Source: Megaustenia siamemsis
Lineage: Eukaryota; Mollusca; Gastropoda; Stylommatophora; Ariophantidae
Length of the DNA stretch: 64,000 nt
Direction: 5' to 3'
Assembly (NCBI GenBank): GCA_032433765.1
Contig: JAVIAB010000092.1
Coordinates: forward strand, 34,324,034-34,388,033
Shown: positions 35,716-45,609 of the stretch, piece by piece
How positions within the stretch are numbered: the stretch's first letter is position 1
Layout of the letters: each line of letters begins with the position of its first letter
Notes under the pieces: model-generated
Told to the model about the DNA's origin: nothing
Database searches by the model: none
Seen by the model: only the letters and a program-made list of their open reading frames with translations
Position numbers and translations under genes: made by a program

Positions 35716-36246
35716 ACATGAATGAACAATTGGAATAAAAATGAGGAGAGCGATTGTGGTTAAATTTAGGGATGACACCATGTATTTTGAGCCTGCTATG
35801 TGATGCTTAACTTTTAATTTCTCCTCAGGTTATGCACCAATGAAGAGAATGGGGCGTTAACTTTTATTTATTTACATAAAATCTAATTTATAATTATATA
35901 TATATTCTACGTACATTATGCATATGTATAAATATAAAATGAAAGGAACCATTGTATACATATATTAGCAGCAGGAGAAAATGCGATCATTAGAAATGAA
36001 TTCCATCGACCAAGTTTATCAGCCTTTTGGTTTCTTGGCATTAAGTGGAAAATGTAAGTGGTTAGATCATGATTCATATGTTTCTATCTCCAGCTTCATT
36101 TCAACTGGAAAGTTAACAATATGTTGAGTTTGCAATGGAAGTCACTGGTCTATAGAAAACTCTGTCTTCTCCCGCGCTCTGATGACAAATATGCTTCTTA
36201 TAAGGGCTTAATGAACGTTTGCTCTTGAAAACTAACTAATTAATAC
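35716..36246. other. Intron sequence, nothing recognised
   Basis: AT-rich, with no assigned repeat. Confidence 0.45.
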
Positions 36247-37200
36247 AAATCATCATCATCATGGGCCATACTTTTTGGCGTTCGCTATATCTCTCATTAA
36301 ATATCACTTGGTCGTTTATGCATGTCATATTTTGAATATTTTTAGTTGGTAATCTTTTATTGTCCCATTTCAAAAAGCTGTTAAATATTTTTTTGTTAAA
36401 TTTCGTTTTCCCCTATTCTTCTTTCTCTTCATTCTCTCTGTTGTTATAGTATTCTCGATGCCTCCTTTTCCCATGACATGTCCAATAATTGTAGATTGTC
36501 CCTTCCTTATAATTGTGATGAAGTTTATGTTTTCTCCAACTTGTTTTAAACCTTCTTCATTTGTAATTGTAATTTGGGGGACTGGTTGGTCTCGAGGCAA
36601 GATGCCGGCGTCGAGACAGGGAGGTTGTGGGTTCCCGGTTGGTTGGGATTTTTATTTATGATTTCTCTCTGCGGCACCAATTACTCATCGACGGAAAAAA
36701 ATGTGAGTACCTCAGAAGTCGGAGTTACCTGCCTGTGCCGCGAGGAACCCCGTGTAAAAAAAAAAAATTGTAATTGTTGCTATCCACGTGATTCGTAGCA
36801 TTCTTCTGATAAACCACATCTCATTTTCTCAAATATTCTTCTCGTTGCCTTGCTTGTCTTCCAACTCACTTCCATAGAATAGAACTGGTTCGGAGTAGCA
36901 CTTTAGGACACGTTTTCTAACATTAATTGCCTAAAATTTATTCACTAGTGACTAATTGATTGAATGAATGATTTGTTACATATTATGTTTTTTTTCATTC
37001 TAGGGAATAATTCACTCTTAAGCTTTTTCTCTTCTGCATCTAATTTCTGCACGGTATCTGCCGCCTGATGTTATAACTGATTTCAAATATTAGAATTTCC
37101 TAAATTGTTTCGGAATGTTTTCATTTAGTATAACTCTACACTCCTGTTTGTTTGACTCTTTATTTGTAATGTTATCATAGTTTATGTCTTTTTATTTTGA
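36247..37200 (-). mobile_element. LINE-B-type fragment carrying a SINE
   Basis: It starts with ATCATCATCATGGGCCATAC. On the - strand it encodes the LINE-B tail (IIRKGQSTIIGHVMGKGGIE). It is interrupted by a SINE at 36575-36766. The right part continues weakly to about 37200, where similarity to the 47440-47560 region becomes hard to follow. Confidence 0.65.
36575..36766 (+). mobile_element. SINE-1 with poly(A) and target duplication
   Basis: The 192-bp insertion begins TGGGGGACTGGTTGGTCTCG and ends in a run of A. It is flanked by ATTGTAATT at 36566-36574 and 36767-36775. GTTGTGGGTTCCCGG resembles a degenerate B box. It sits inside a LINE-B tail, so it is the younger of the two. Confidence 0.82.
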
Positions 37201-37559
37201 AGGAAAGGCTTTTTGTTCACTTTCCGTCACAATTTCATCTAATAGATTGCGTACACAAAAAATAGATCTCCTGACAATACACACATCTGTCACACTCTTT
37301 GTCTTATTTGTTAATAATCTCCACGTTTATTTTCAAATCCAATAGCTGGCTGCGACTTGTTTCCAAGAAACATGTTTAATTTTTTAATGTTTAGTATATG
37401 TATAATATTTCCGCATACATAATCCTATATGGAGATGACTAATCATTTAAAGTTATCGTAGACTATGTTTGCGGTGCTTGAACATTTAAGTGCTGAATAA
37501 AAACTATGAATAAATCGGATATATTTTATTTATAATCGCTCATGTGGCATGAGAGGAAT
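37201..37559. other. Intron sequence, nothing recognised
   Basis: AT-rich, with no assigned repeat. Confidence 0.4.
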
Positions 37560-38325
37560 CTTCTTCTACTTCTCCACTTTTCTCTTTCACTGATACCTAA
37601 AAGGTGTCGTGATTTATATCATTTGTCGTTCTTGTGCTGCTCGAATTGTCTGAATTAGTGATTTTCCTTTGTTGTTACATGTCTCTGTCACTGCATCTAT
37701 CCATCTTCTTCTGGGTCTTCCTCTTGGTCTTTTTCCATGCATTCTCGAGAAGAACGCCCTTGATGGTGATTGGTGAGGATTCATTCTGACCAGGTGGCCA
37801 AGCCATTTAAGTTGTTGTTGTTCTATATATTCTTGGCAGGGTTTTGTTCCTACCATTTTTCTTATGGTTTCATTTGGTATTCTATCTCTTCTTGTGTTGT
37901 TTGTTACTTTTCTCAAGCATCGCATCTCACATGTATTGATCTTTCTTAAATGTGATTTAGAAAGGGTCCATGTTTGACTTTCATAGCACAAAGTTGGTAT
38001 GAAGATGCTATTTATCATTTGTTGTTTAGCTGGCATAGAAATGTTTGGATGTCTTAGCAATGGTGAAAGCTGGTATGTGACAGCATTTGCTTTTTGTATT
38101 CGCATGTCAATTTCTCTGTCTAATTTTCCATCTTCTGTGAACATTGTGCCTAAATACTTGAACTCATCTACTTGTTTTATATCTTTGTCTTTGATCTTGA
38201 TGTTTAATGGGTGTCTTAATTTGCTTATTCTTATAGCCTCTGTTTTTGCTGTGTTAATTTTCATACTGTAGTTTGTGCAGCTTTTATCTAGAGATGTTAA
38301 ATGCTGTTGTAGCAGGTTTTCATAT
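37560..38325 (-). mobile_element. LINE-E RT C-terminus, 239 residues open
   Basis: The - strand frame 38333 to 37614 is unbroken. It contains INTAKTEAIRIS, DEFKYLGTMFTEDGKLDREI, IPTLCYESQTWTLSKSHLRK, QQQLKWLGHLVRMNPHQSPS and GKRPRGRPRRRWIDAVTET. Motifs A to C of the polymerase are missing (5' truncation). Its 5' edge lies about 26 bp from the acceptor of module 2 exon a, an unusually close insertion for a functional exon. Confidence 0.85.
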
Positions 38326-38351
38326 ATGAACATTAATTTCTTTTATTACAG

Positions 38352-38515
38352 CTCCTCCCACACCCTGTGCGGAATATGAAAAGAATCACATCGTCGAGCA
38401 TACAAAACCCGTGTCACCATCAACACTTAATTTAGTTGAAATAGAAACAACAAATGATACTTCAGTCAAAGTTCATAATGGTACTGCATGGGAACTTGTA
38501 CCTTTTAATAAGACA
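38352..38515 (+). CDS. Module 2, exon a
   Basis: The 164-bp exon has acceptor TTTTATTACAG, donor GTACGT, and phases 1 to 0. It begins PPTPCAEYEKNHIVEHTKP and ends NGTAWELVPFNKT. The cysteine near the start matches module 1 exon a. Three N-glycosylation sequons are present (NDT, NGT and NKT; the last depends on the joined next exon only for context). The Pro-rich start continues directly from the linker. Confidence 0.78.
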
Positions 38516-38908
38516 GTACGTTTTTTTTGTACATGCATGAACTTAAAGTATATATGTGTGTGTATGTGAATTATACACTTTGTTAGTGTTGTCAAATTCG
38601 CGCACTCACTCACGTATCTAATCACTCACTCACTCACTCACTAATTTACTATTTGATACTAATAAATATATGTGATCGGAATATGAGAATAGTTCTTAGT
38701 ATTTAATAGAACTATATCAAGTGAAACGAAACTTAACAATATTATAATATAACCATTACTTTTGTTTTATTACCATTCAAACTAAGACTTTTCTTGTTGA
38801 TTTCTTTTACTATAAAGTCTATCATTTTAATATTTATTAGTCTTATTATTACTTTTATTATCTATCCCTTATTGACATCTCACTATTTTCTCAGTCTCAG
38901 GGGTGCCT

Positions 38909-38909
<1 letters not shown>
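38516..38909. other. Intron sequence, nothing recognised
   Basis: AT-rich, with a short CTCACTCACTCA run near 38620-38640. No element was assigned. Confidence 0.5.

Positions 38910-38955
<46 letters not shown>
38910..38955. repeat. (TC)n microsatellite
   Basis: A pure CT/TC run of about 45 bp. Confidence 0.95.
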
Positions 38956-38958
<3 letters not shown>

Positions 38959-39642
38959 GTAAAACTTCTTGAATTAAATTTAATATAATTTTATACTAAA
39001 TATTCATCCTTTCGAAAGTTCACAAATGTAATTGACAATAGTTTTTATTCCCAGTGTCCCTTTGTGACAGTCACTAGCTAATTTACTTCTTGATGTATAT
39101 CTTCCTATTACTTTATATTCACCTGTCCATAATATCTGTACTTTGAGTTATATGTCAAACTGTCTGCCTGGTCTAGCAATGATCTGGCTATTCTTAGATA
39201 GGCCCAACGTGAAACGATGAGATGCGTGAACAAATCCACATACTAATTTTTGTTTATTCTAAATTATCATAGAGAGGTTTAGGTAATTACACATTGGCTT
39301 TTCGATAACTCCAGAAAATCTTCTGATCAAGCCCTTCTCAAGGTTTCATCCAAAATCTGTTTGCTAAAAATGTCAATTCTTCTAAAATTAAAAGCGCATG
39401 GCTAAATTTTGCTAGGTAACAGCCTTCTTTGACATTTCGAACTATGGGTTATGATTCCATTGTACTTGCCCTAAATTTAACATAATTCTACCTTTTTTTG
39501 TGCGACAATGAGTGCTCACTTGCCAACATTGAAAAAATGTATTCACTGGATCTATCTTTCATGATGCAATCGATATTCCTCAATCTAGAGTCTTATACTG
39601 TTATATATGTGTATATATATACATATATGTAAAATCAGCATA
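38956..39642. other. Intron sequence, nothing recognised
   Basis: AT-rich, with a short ATATATGTGTATATAT stretch near 39603-39628. No element was assigned. Confidence 0.5.
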
Positions 39643-40420
39643 ATCATTGAGTGCCTTTCCGCAACGGAAACCATGGAGCGCCATTATACTCTGTCTCTTG
39701 CTTTGATGGCGCAGGTTGTCATAGGCTGATTTGTCTATCATTTGATGTTACTCGTCCATGTTAGTCTTGGTCTGCTGTGCCTCTTTTACCTTTTATTTTG
39801 CCCACCAGGATTACTTTTAGTAGGCTGTTGTGTCTTTTAACATGGCCCAAAAATCGCATTTGCCTTGTTTGAATTGTGCTTAGTAGTTCTCTTTTCATTT
39901 TTAGTTGTTTTAAGACTTCATCGTTTGTTTTCTTTTCCTTCCATCCAATTCTACCTATTCTTATATATATCCACATTTCATAGGCTTCAATTCTCTGGTC
40001 TGTTTTCTTCTCTAATGTCCATGTTTCTGCACCATAAAGGAATATTGAGAAGATGTAACATGTTGCTATTCTTAGTTTTAGCCCTGGTGTTATTTGTTTT
40101 GATGTTAGTATGTTCTTCATGACATTAAAATTACTTTTTCCCATTCCTAATCTTTTGTTTATATCAGTTTTGCATTTCCCATCACTGGTTATAGTATGTC
40201 CAAGGTAGTTGTAGTTCTGAACTGTCTCCAGGTCTATTCCTTCAATTTTGATATCCACTTGTAGATTTTGAGTATTTTCTTGGTTTATGTCCATAGTTTT
40301 AGTCTTTTTGACATTCATATCTAGTCCATAGTTTTTGCTTGTCATGTTTATTTCATTAAGTAATTGTTGTAGATCTTTAGGATTTTCGTCTAGTAGTACA
40401 GTATCGTCAGCATCTAAGGT
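39643..40420 (-). mobile_element. LINE-C RT C-terminal half
   Basis: The - strand is open from motif C ([20 protein letters not shown]; the first residue of YADD is altered) through [38 protein letters not shown] and [20 protein letters not shown]. The 3' end has the ATCATTGAGTGCC border also seen at 53376. It runs upstream into a TA/ATAC satellite at 40420, where the 5' part is lost. Confidence 0.85.
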
Positions 40421-40470
40421 ATATGTAAAATACATATACATATATAATATCCATCTACATATAAATATAA

Positions 40471-40529
<59 letters not shown>

Positions 40530-40547
40530 AATGTATATATGTATAAA

Positions 40548-40602
<55 letters not shown>

Positions 40603-40604
40603 AA
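40421..40604. repeat. (TA)n microsatellite cluster
   Basis: Two pure TA tracts (about 40476-40521 and 40549-40599) are separated by ATGTATAAATG-type sequence. They lie between oppositely oriented LINE remnants. Confidence 0.95.
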
Positions 40605-41190
40605 TATCTCAAGCTCGGAAGTAAGGTTATATGATGAAACTACCAAAGGTAGGATCTACTATGTACAACATTACACTGAAATTATGCTGTAATCAGTGCC
40701 AGAAAAATGCTAAGCAAATTCATTATGGATAGACTAAAAGGGGCGGCAGTGAAACATTTGTGAGATGAATAATCAGATTTTAGGAAAAACAGATCTTTCA
40801 CTGATCAAACACTTCCCTTACGTATAATAGTTGAACGTTTCCCCACTTTATATCGGATTAATAGATTATGAAAAGACATTTGATAGTTTTGGAATAGGAA
40901 TACTTTGGACGTTGCTAAGTTATTATACCTGCAAAGTCTATTAACCTGATAAAAACAATGTATGATAGAATGCAATTCAGTGATTTACATGAAGTATAGC
41001 TTACATAAGCATTTGAAATAAGAACAGTAAGGACGGAATGTCTTCTATCTCTATTTATCTTTATTTCTGATGAGCATCGATTGGTTTATGACAATAATAG
41101 AGAGCAACAGAAATGGAATCCACGGATCAATGATCAGGCAATTTGATGACCTAGGCTTGCTGATGACAAAGCTCTCCAAGGCTGCTGTAA
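40605..41190 (+). mobile_element. LINE-A, strongly decayed
   Basis: The + strand follows LINE-A codon by codon but with many stops. It has a PGKILSRII-like start near 40690, TFDSF near 40877, an INLIKTMYD stretch near 40940-40970, and RTECLLSLF near 41030. No intact motif C remains. Confidence 0.65.
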
Positions 41191-41789
41191 AGGTGATGAT
41201 GAATGTGAAAAGAAGGCGGCAAGTTATGCTTACAGTTTTATGTAAGTAAAGTAGAAGACAATCGAACAACGTTTTGACTCAATAGACTTTCAGATGGAAC
41301 TGTGGACAACACATACGCACACGGATATAACAGCAGATGAAAGAAACTCTCTATTGTAAAATATATATTTAAAAAAAGACAATACTATTAAAAATTAGTA
41401 TTAAAAAAAAGAGACTTCTCTTCAGCGCTTGCTTGTGACTGGGTAATAACGAAATGAGCCTGGAAGTCAAGTGGTCACGAGGGAAATGAGCCTGACTAGG
41501 AATGGATGAGCGAACACGCTGCTGGAATGCTGGTCCGCATGTACAGAAAAGAAAGGATGTCATAGCAGTGTCTACAATAATTTCCCGGTTGTGGGATATG
41601 TTGCAATGGATCTAAGATGATTAGCAAAGACGTGCAGAGGAAATGTGATTGCTATGTAGCTTCTAATTAAGATAACACGGTAGTCAAGTAGACAGTATGC
41701 AGTGTTTTTGTTCTTTTTTATTATAAATGATATAGCAGCCCTGTATTACATTAAAGTCAGACGACACTATTTTAATTGTATCTTGTCAC
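41191..41789. other. Intron sequence, nothing recognised
   Basis: No long ORF and no repeat family were assigned. Confidence 0.45.
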
Positions 41790-42150
41790 ATATTCGTGCT
41801 CTGGAAGTCCTCTCAATATCGGCAAGAGAGCAAATGCCAGCTGTTTTTGCCTCTCGCCTATGTGCTCATTTGAGAGTTTTTCTAGGTCTGCCTCTTTTAC
41901 CTGCAGGTTTCCATATGATGGTTTGCTTTCATATTCTCTTGTTGTCTCTTCTCATCACATGACCAACAAACGCCCACCTTCTTTTTTTGAAAGATAAATG
42001 ATATTTTTGTATGCTTTGTCGTTTCTCTCACTTTTTAACACTTGAATTCATTCCATGGCATGCGAAGTGTTTTCCTGACGCATTTATCTTCAATTTATGT
42101 TTTATTTCTTTCATTGGTTTCTAGCTCTCACTTGCAAAAGTAAGGGTGGA
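41790..42150 (-). mobile_element. LINE-D tail fragment
   Basis: The - strand corresponds to the LINE-D C-terminus, a decayed GHVMRRDN..IAKQ and GKRGRPRK region also seen at 16010-16330. It is truncated and out of frame. Confidence 0.65.
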
Positions 42151-42700
42151 TAACATCCATTACTCTTCAGTATACTGTGCTGCAATCGCGGAACAATACT
42201 CACAAAGAAAGTAATACAAATCGCAATATTGTCTTTACTTAAATTGTTCATCTGTTGAAACTTCACGGAAGAGACATTGCAAAAGATTAAATCAAATCTT
42301 TCAAAGAATTGGCATCTTCCAAGATATGTAACAATTTTGTTTTATTTCTGTGATGCCTTTCCATTGCAATGCATTCATTCTTTCATTACTGAACGAGGCC
42401 TACTATTTAAAATGTAAAAACTTGTAATTGCTTTTTGTAATAAGCTGCAAAAAATAAATTTTAGTAAAGTAGCCAGAATAGAACAGAAAAATGCAAACAA
42501 ATATTTTCAAGCACTAGATGAGCCCAAGTGAGTGTGATAAAGAAACATAGTGAAGAGCAAAACATGTCTGTAAATATACAGTACAATTAAAATAGTGTCC
42601 ACCGACAATAAATATATGGTTGTAATTCATGGACAATCTCACTAACAATGAAGAAAAATGGTTCATCCGATACAACATTCTATAGAAAAATCACTACGAT
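42151..42700. other. Intron sequence, nothing recognised
   Basis: AT-rich, with no assigned element. Confidence 0.45.
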
Positions 42701-42716
42701 CCCTTGGATAGTGTAA

Positions 42717-43168
42717 TTCTTGGTCGTTTTGTGCAGTGTGTAGTGGGTGTAGCAAAGGCGGCAACGTCATCAACGGTACCTGTCACGGCAAATGTTCACA
42801 TGGGATCTATGGACACGACTGCTCCAGGTCTTGTCTCAGTGTATGTCCTTTATGTGAGTAAAAGTCCGGGAAATGCCTACAATGTAAACATCCTGGCTAT
42901 ACCTGTAATGACACTTGTCCCGATGGTAATTTTGGGCTACAGTGCGAACAGACGTGTTCTGATGGTTGTGACATCATATGTGACCCGGAAAGTGGTAACT
43001 GTATGTGCAAGGAAACGTACTACGGATCAGACTGCACTCTCAAATATCCGGACAACTGGTTCAATGACACCTGTGAACAGTCAACCGAGAACTGTACATG
43101 CAAGAGAACGTTCTGTGGGTCATACTGCACTCTCAAATCTCCGGACAACTGTTTAACGAACCTGTGAA
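42717..43168 (+). pseudogene. EGF-repeat (MEGF/SREC-like) gene fragment with a stop
   Basis: One + frame encodes cysteine-rich EGF-like repeats. They include CSGCSKGGNVINGTCHGKCS, HGIYGHDCS, NDTCPDGNFGLQCEQTCSDG, CDPESGNCMCKETYYGSDCT and CTCKRTFCGSYCTLKSPDNC. An in-frame TAA after CPLCE (near 42858) and a terminal TGA near 43166 break it. The last ~90 bp repeat the preceding unit (YYGSDCTLKYPDNW versus FCGSYCTLKSPDNC). Such repeats occur in multiple-EGF and scavenger-receptor F type membrane proteins. A TTTTGTGCAG acceptor-like site precedes it. It sits in the intron between module 2 exons a and b, and its composition is unlike the host exons. It is probably a dispersed, dead gene fragment. 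Confidence 0.7.
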
Positions 43169-43255
43169 CAGATAATCGGGGCCTGCGACTCGTATGTCGA
43201 TGATTCTCACGTTAAGAAGAGTCTACCGACTACAACAAACCCAAGCATATGGATA

Positions 43256-43745
43256 CCTTAATGTGTTTCTGTGCTAGACATGATTCATTTCTTGGTGTTT
43301 TTCCGCGAAACCATGGCTCATATCTTAATGTGTTTCTGTGCTAGCCATGGATCATATCTTGGTGTGTTTCTGTGCTATCCATGGCTCATATCCTAGCTTG
43401 TGTGTGTGTGCTGGCCATGGCTCATATCTTGGTGTGTTCGTGTTAATCATGTCTCATATCTTTATGTGTGTATGTGTTTAGTCATATCTCATATCTTAGT
43501 GTGTATCTGTGTTAGTCATGTGTCATGTATTTGTGTGTGCATGTCTGGGTTAGTGATATCTCATACCTTTGTGTGCATGTCTATGTTAGTCATATCTGAT
43601 ATCTTTCTGTGCATGCATATGTTAGGCATGTGTCATATCTTAGTGCGTGCCTGTCTATGTCAGTCATATCTCGTATCGTTGTGTGCATGTCTGTGTTAGT
43701 CACATCACATATCTTTGAGTGGGCATGTCTGTGTTAGTCACCTCT
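43256..43745. repeat. Minisatellite, period about 30-38 bp
   Basis: About 14 imperfect units combine a GTGTGTTTCTGTGTTAG part with a CATGNCTCATATCTT part. They drift gradually from left (CCATGG) to right (TCATAT). The + frame at 43400-43699 is open only because of the repetition. Confidence 0.85.
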
Positions 43746-43749
43746 AGTG

Positions 43750-44060
43750 ACTCGGGTATATGGTGCTCGTAAATCTGGGAGGGCCGACCATCTAAGGGCA
43801 GAATCCCCCTACAGAAAAGACAATCTGCTGCCTTGCAGGAAGATTGGGGACAATCAAAGGCTAAGGAAAGCAAACCTGAATAAAATGCTGGCTGAAATCG
43901 GATGCACTGGGCCACTGGCGCAGAACACAGTGCAACGTTTTAACGGGTGTTCAATCAGAGTGGATGTGGTAGACTCTAATTGTGATGTTATGCATGTGGG
44001 GGCGATCAATACACTTAACCTGACTGCTGACGTAATGTGAGAGTCTGGAATCCTACTCAG
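43750..44060 (+). repeat. Unassigned ~300-bp GC-richer block (R6) with 97-residue ORF
   Basis: The block is clearly richer in G+C than its surroundings. It is bounded by the minisatellite on the left and (AG)n on the right. A + frame at 43747-44040 encodes GARKSGRADHLRAESPYRK and later NTVQRFNGCSIRVDVVDSN. I do not recognise it. It may be a SINE or transposon body rather than a gene. Confidence 0.4.
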
Positions 44061-44074
44061 ATTGAGCCCTGATC

Positions 44075-44076
<2 letters not shown>

Positions 44077-44115
<39 letters not shown>
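44077..44115. repeat. (AG)n microsatellite
   Basis: A pure GA/AG run of about 39 bp. Confidence 0.95.
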
Positions 44116-44117
<2 letters not shown>

Positions 44118-44215
44118 TAATGTAAAAGAGAAATAAAGACGAGACAGAGGCAGACCAAGAAGAAGTTGTTTTTTCAAGACATCAATGAAATCTTCATATG
44201 TCAACGATAGAAGTG
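44116..44215 (+). mobile_element. LINE tail scrap
   Basis: The + strand has RRDRGRPRRSCFFKTSMKS, like the RARPRRKSYQDIKE remnant at 1822-2004. It is too short for assignment. Confidence 0.35.
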
Positions 44216-44438
44216 AAAGAACTGGCTAGAGGTAGTGAAGATTGATATATTGTGCCTACTCTCACCTGGATTATCCCATTACTCAAAGCAGTTACCAAAT
44301 ATGTGGTCATAAGAAAATGTGGTACTATGTTTGAATGCATTAAATATTGATATATTACAATGATTTTACTAACATGCTAGAAATTATTCTTGCTTTGAAA
44401 AATAAAATGCATAATGTATATGATCATTGCTATTTCAG

Positions 44439-44484
44439 GCGTTGACTAGCACTGAACGAATTGTGGCTGTTAGATTTATAGCTG
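44439..44484 (+). CDS. Module 2, exon b
   Basis: The 46-bp exon has acceptor TTGCTATTTCAG, donor GTATGT, and phases 0 to 1. It encodes ALTSTERIVAVRFIA plus the first base of Gly/Asp. The pattern RIVAVRFIA resembles a beta strand, as does LMFAYIEI in 17107-17149. The donor hexamer is the same as in that exon. Confidence 0.7.
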
Positions 44485-45446
44485 GTATGTACACACGATT
44501 TTACTCTCTTTTTTACAAATCACCAAATAGACAAATTGAAAATAAAAACATTTTTCAGTATAACAGTTCTTTTAATGAAAGTAAATAATGTGTTTGGTAG
44601 TTTTACTGGATGAGATGTTTGTGGAAAGCGCTTGAAGTAGCTTCAGATAAGAAAGAGATTGAACATTGAATCACTCTTGCAAACTACACCAAAATATAAA
44701 ATGGTACACTCACCTGAAAAGAATGCTAAGAGATTCTATAGCATAGAAAACATGTACTGCAAGATGAGATGGAAGAAGTGCACTTGGGAGACTCAGAGTA
44801 AGATGAAATCTCAACATCCGAGAAACACTACCACGACATCAATCGACAATAGTTGAGGCTGCCAGGAGAGCAGAAACTAAAACTGTGTAAATACATTTAA
44901 CACCCGAAAGTGTATAAGAATAGATGCTGTGCAAATTGATTCCGTAATTTGAAAATAATTTTTAATGCAATAAATAATTCTTCAACTATGGTATATTTAC
45001 AGATAACAGATTGTTTTGTTCTTACTGATGTACCCACTTTCCTTCCTTTCTTTCCATCTCATAACAATAGAAGTGTGATAGTGTGAAGTGGGTTTGTCAA
45101 GGAGGGAGAGTGAATCATAAAAAAAACTGTGTGATTTTATTCATTGTAATTAGAGTGATGAAATAGTCTCTCTCTCTCTCTCTTTCTCTTTCTCACTCGC
45201 TTACAAACACACCAATATATACACATCTATGTTTGTATATATACAATCATCCCATCTGACATTCTAAACTTGGTTTCAGATTTTTAATTTCATTTGGACT
45301 TATTCTGTTACGAAATGTAGCTTGTTGGATTAAGCCTTCCTGAATGTGAGGTTTTATATCTTTGCGTGATATTCAAACTAATTAAAACAATTTCTTGAGA
45401 ATCTAATTCAATCACTGGTGTTAAATACTATGAGATCACAAACACA
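44485..45446. other. Intron sequence, nothing recognised
   Basis: AT-rich, with a CT run near 45170-45195. No coding signal was found. Confidence 0.5.
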
Positions 45447-45449
45447 CAA

Positions 45450-45523
<74 letters not shown>
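45447..45523. repeat. Compound (CA)n(TA)n(GA)n microsatellite
   Basis: Three dinucleotide runs follow each other without spacer. Confidence 0.95.
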
Positions 45524-45524
<1 letters not shown>

Positions 45525-45605
45525 CAGACATATGAGCCGCAGCGGGCTCTAAGGGCATACACCCAGATACTCTTATCTTTTTCTAAATTTTCTTTTCTTC
45601 TTTAG
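45524..45605 (-). mobile_element. LINE-D 3'-terminal scrap
   Basis: ATGAGCCGCAGCGGGCTCTA and CCAGATACTCTTATC resemble the 3' tails at 15868-15910 and 26168-26215, with substitutions. Confidence 0.35.
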
Positions 45606-45609
45606 CACG

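Noticed and set aside
42717..43168. EGF repeats as a real exon of the modular gene
   Set aside because: An in-frame TAA, no fitting donor, and no equivalent in the intron after module 1 exon a.
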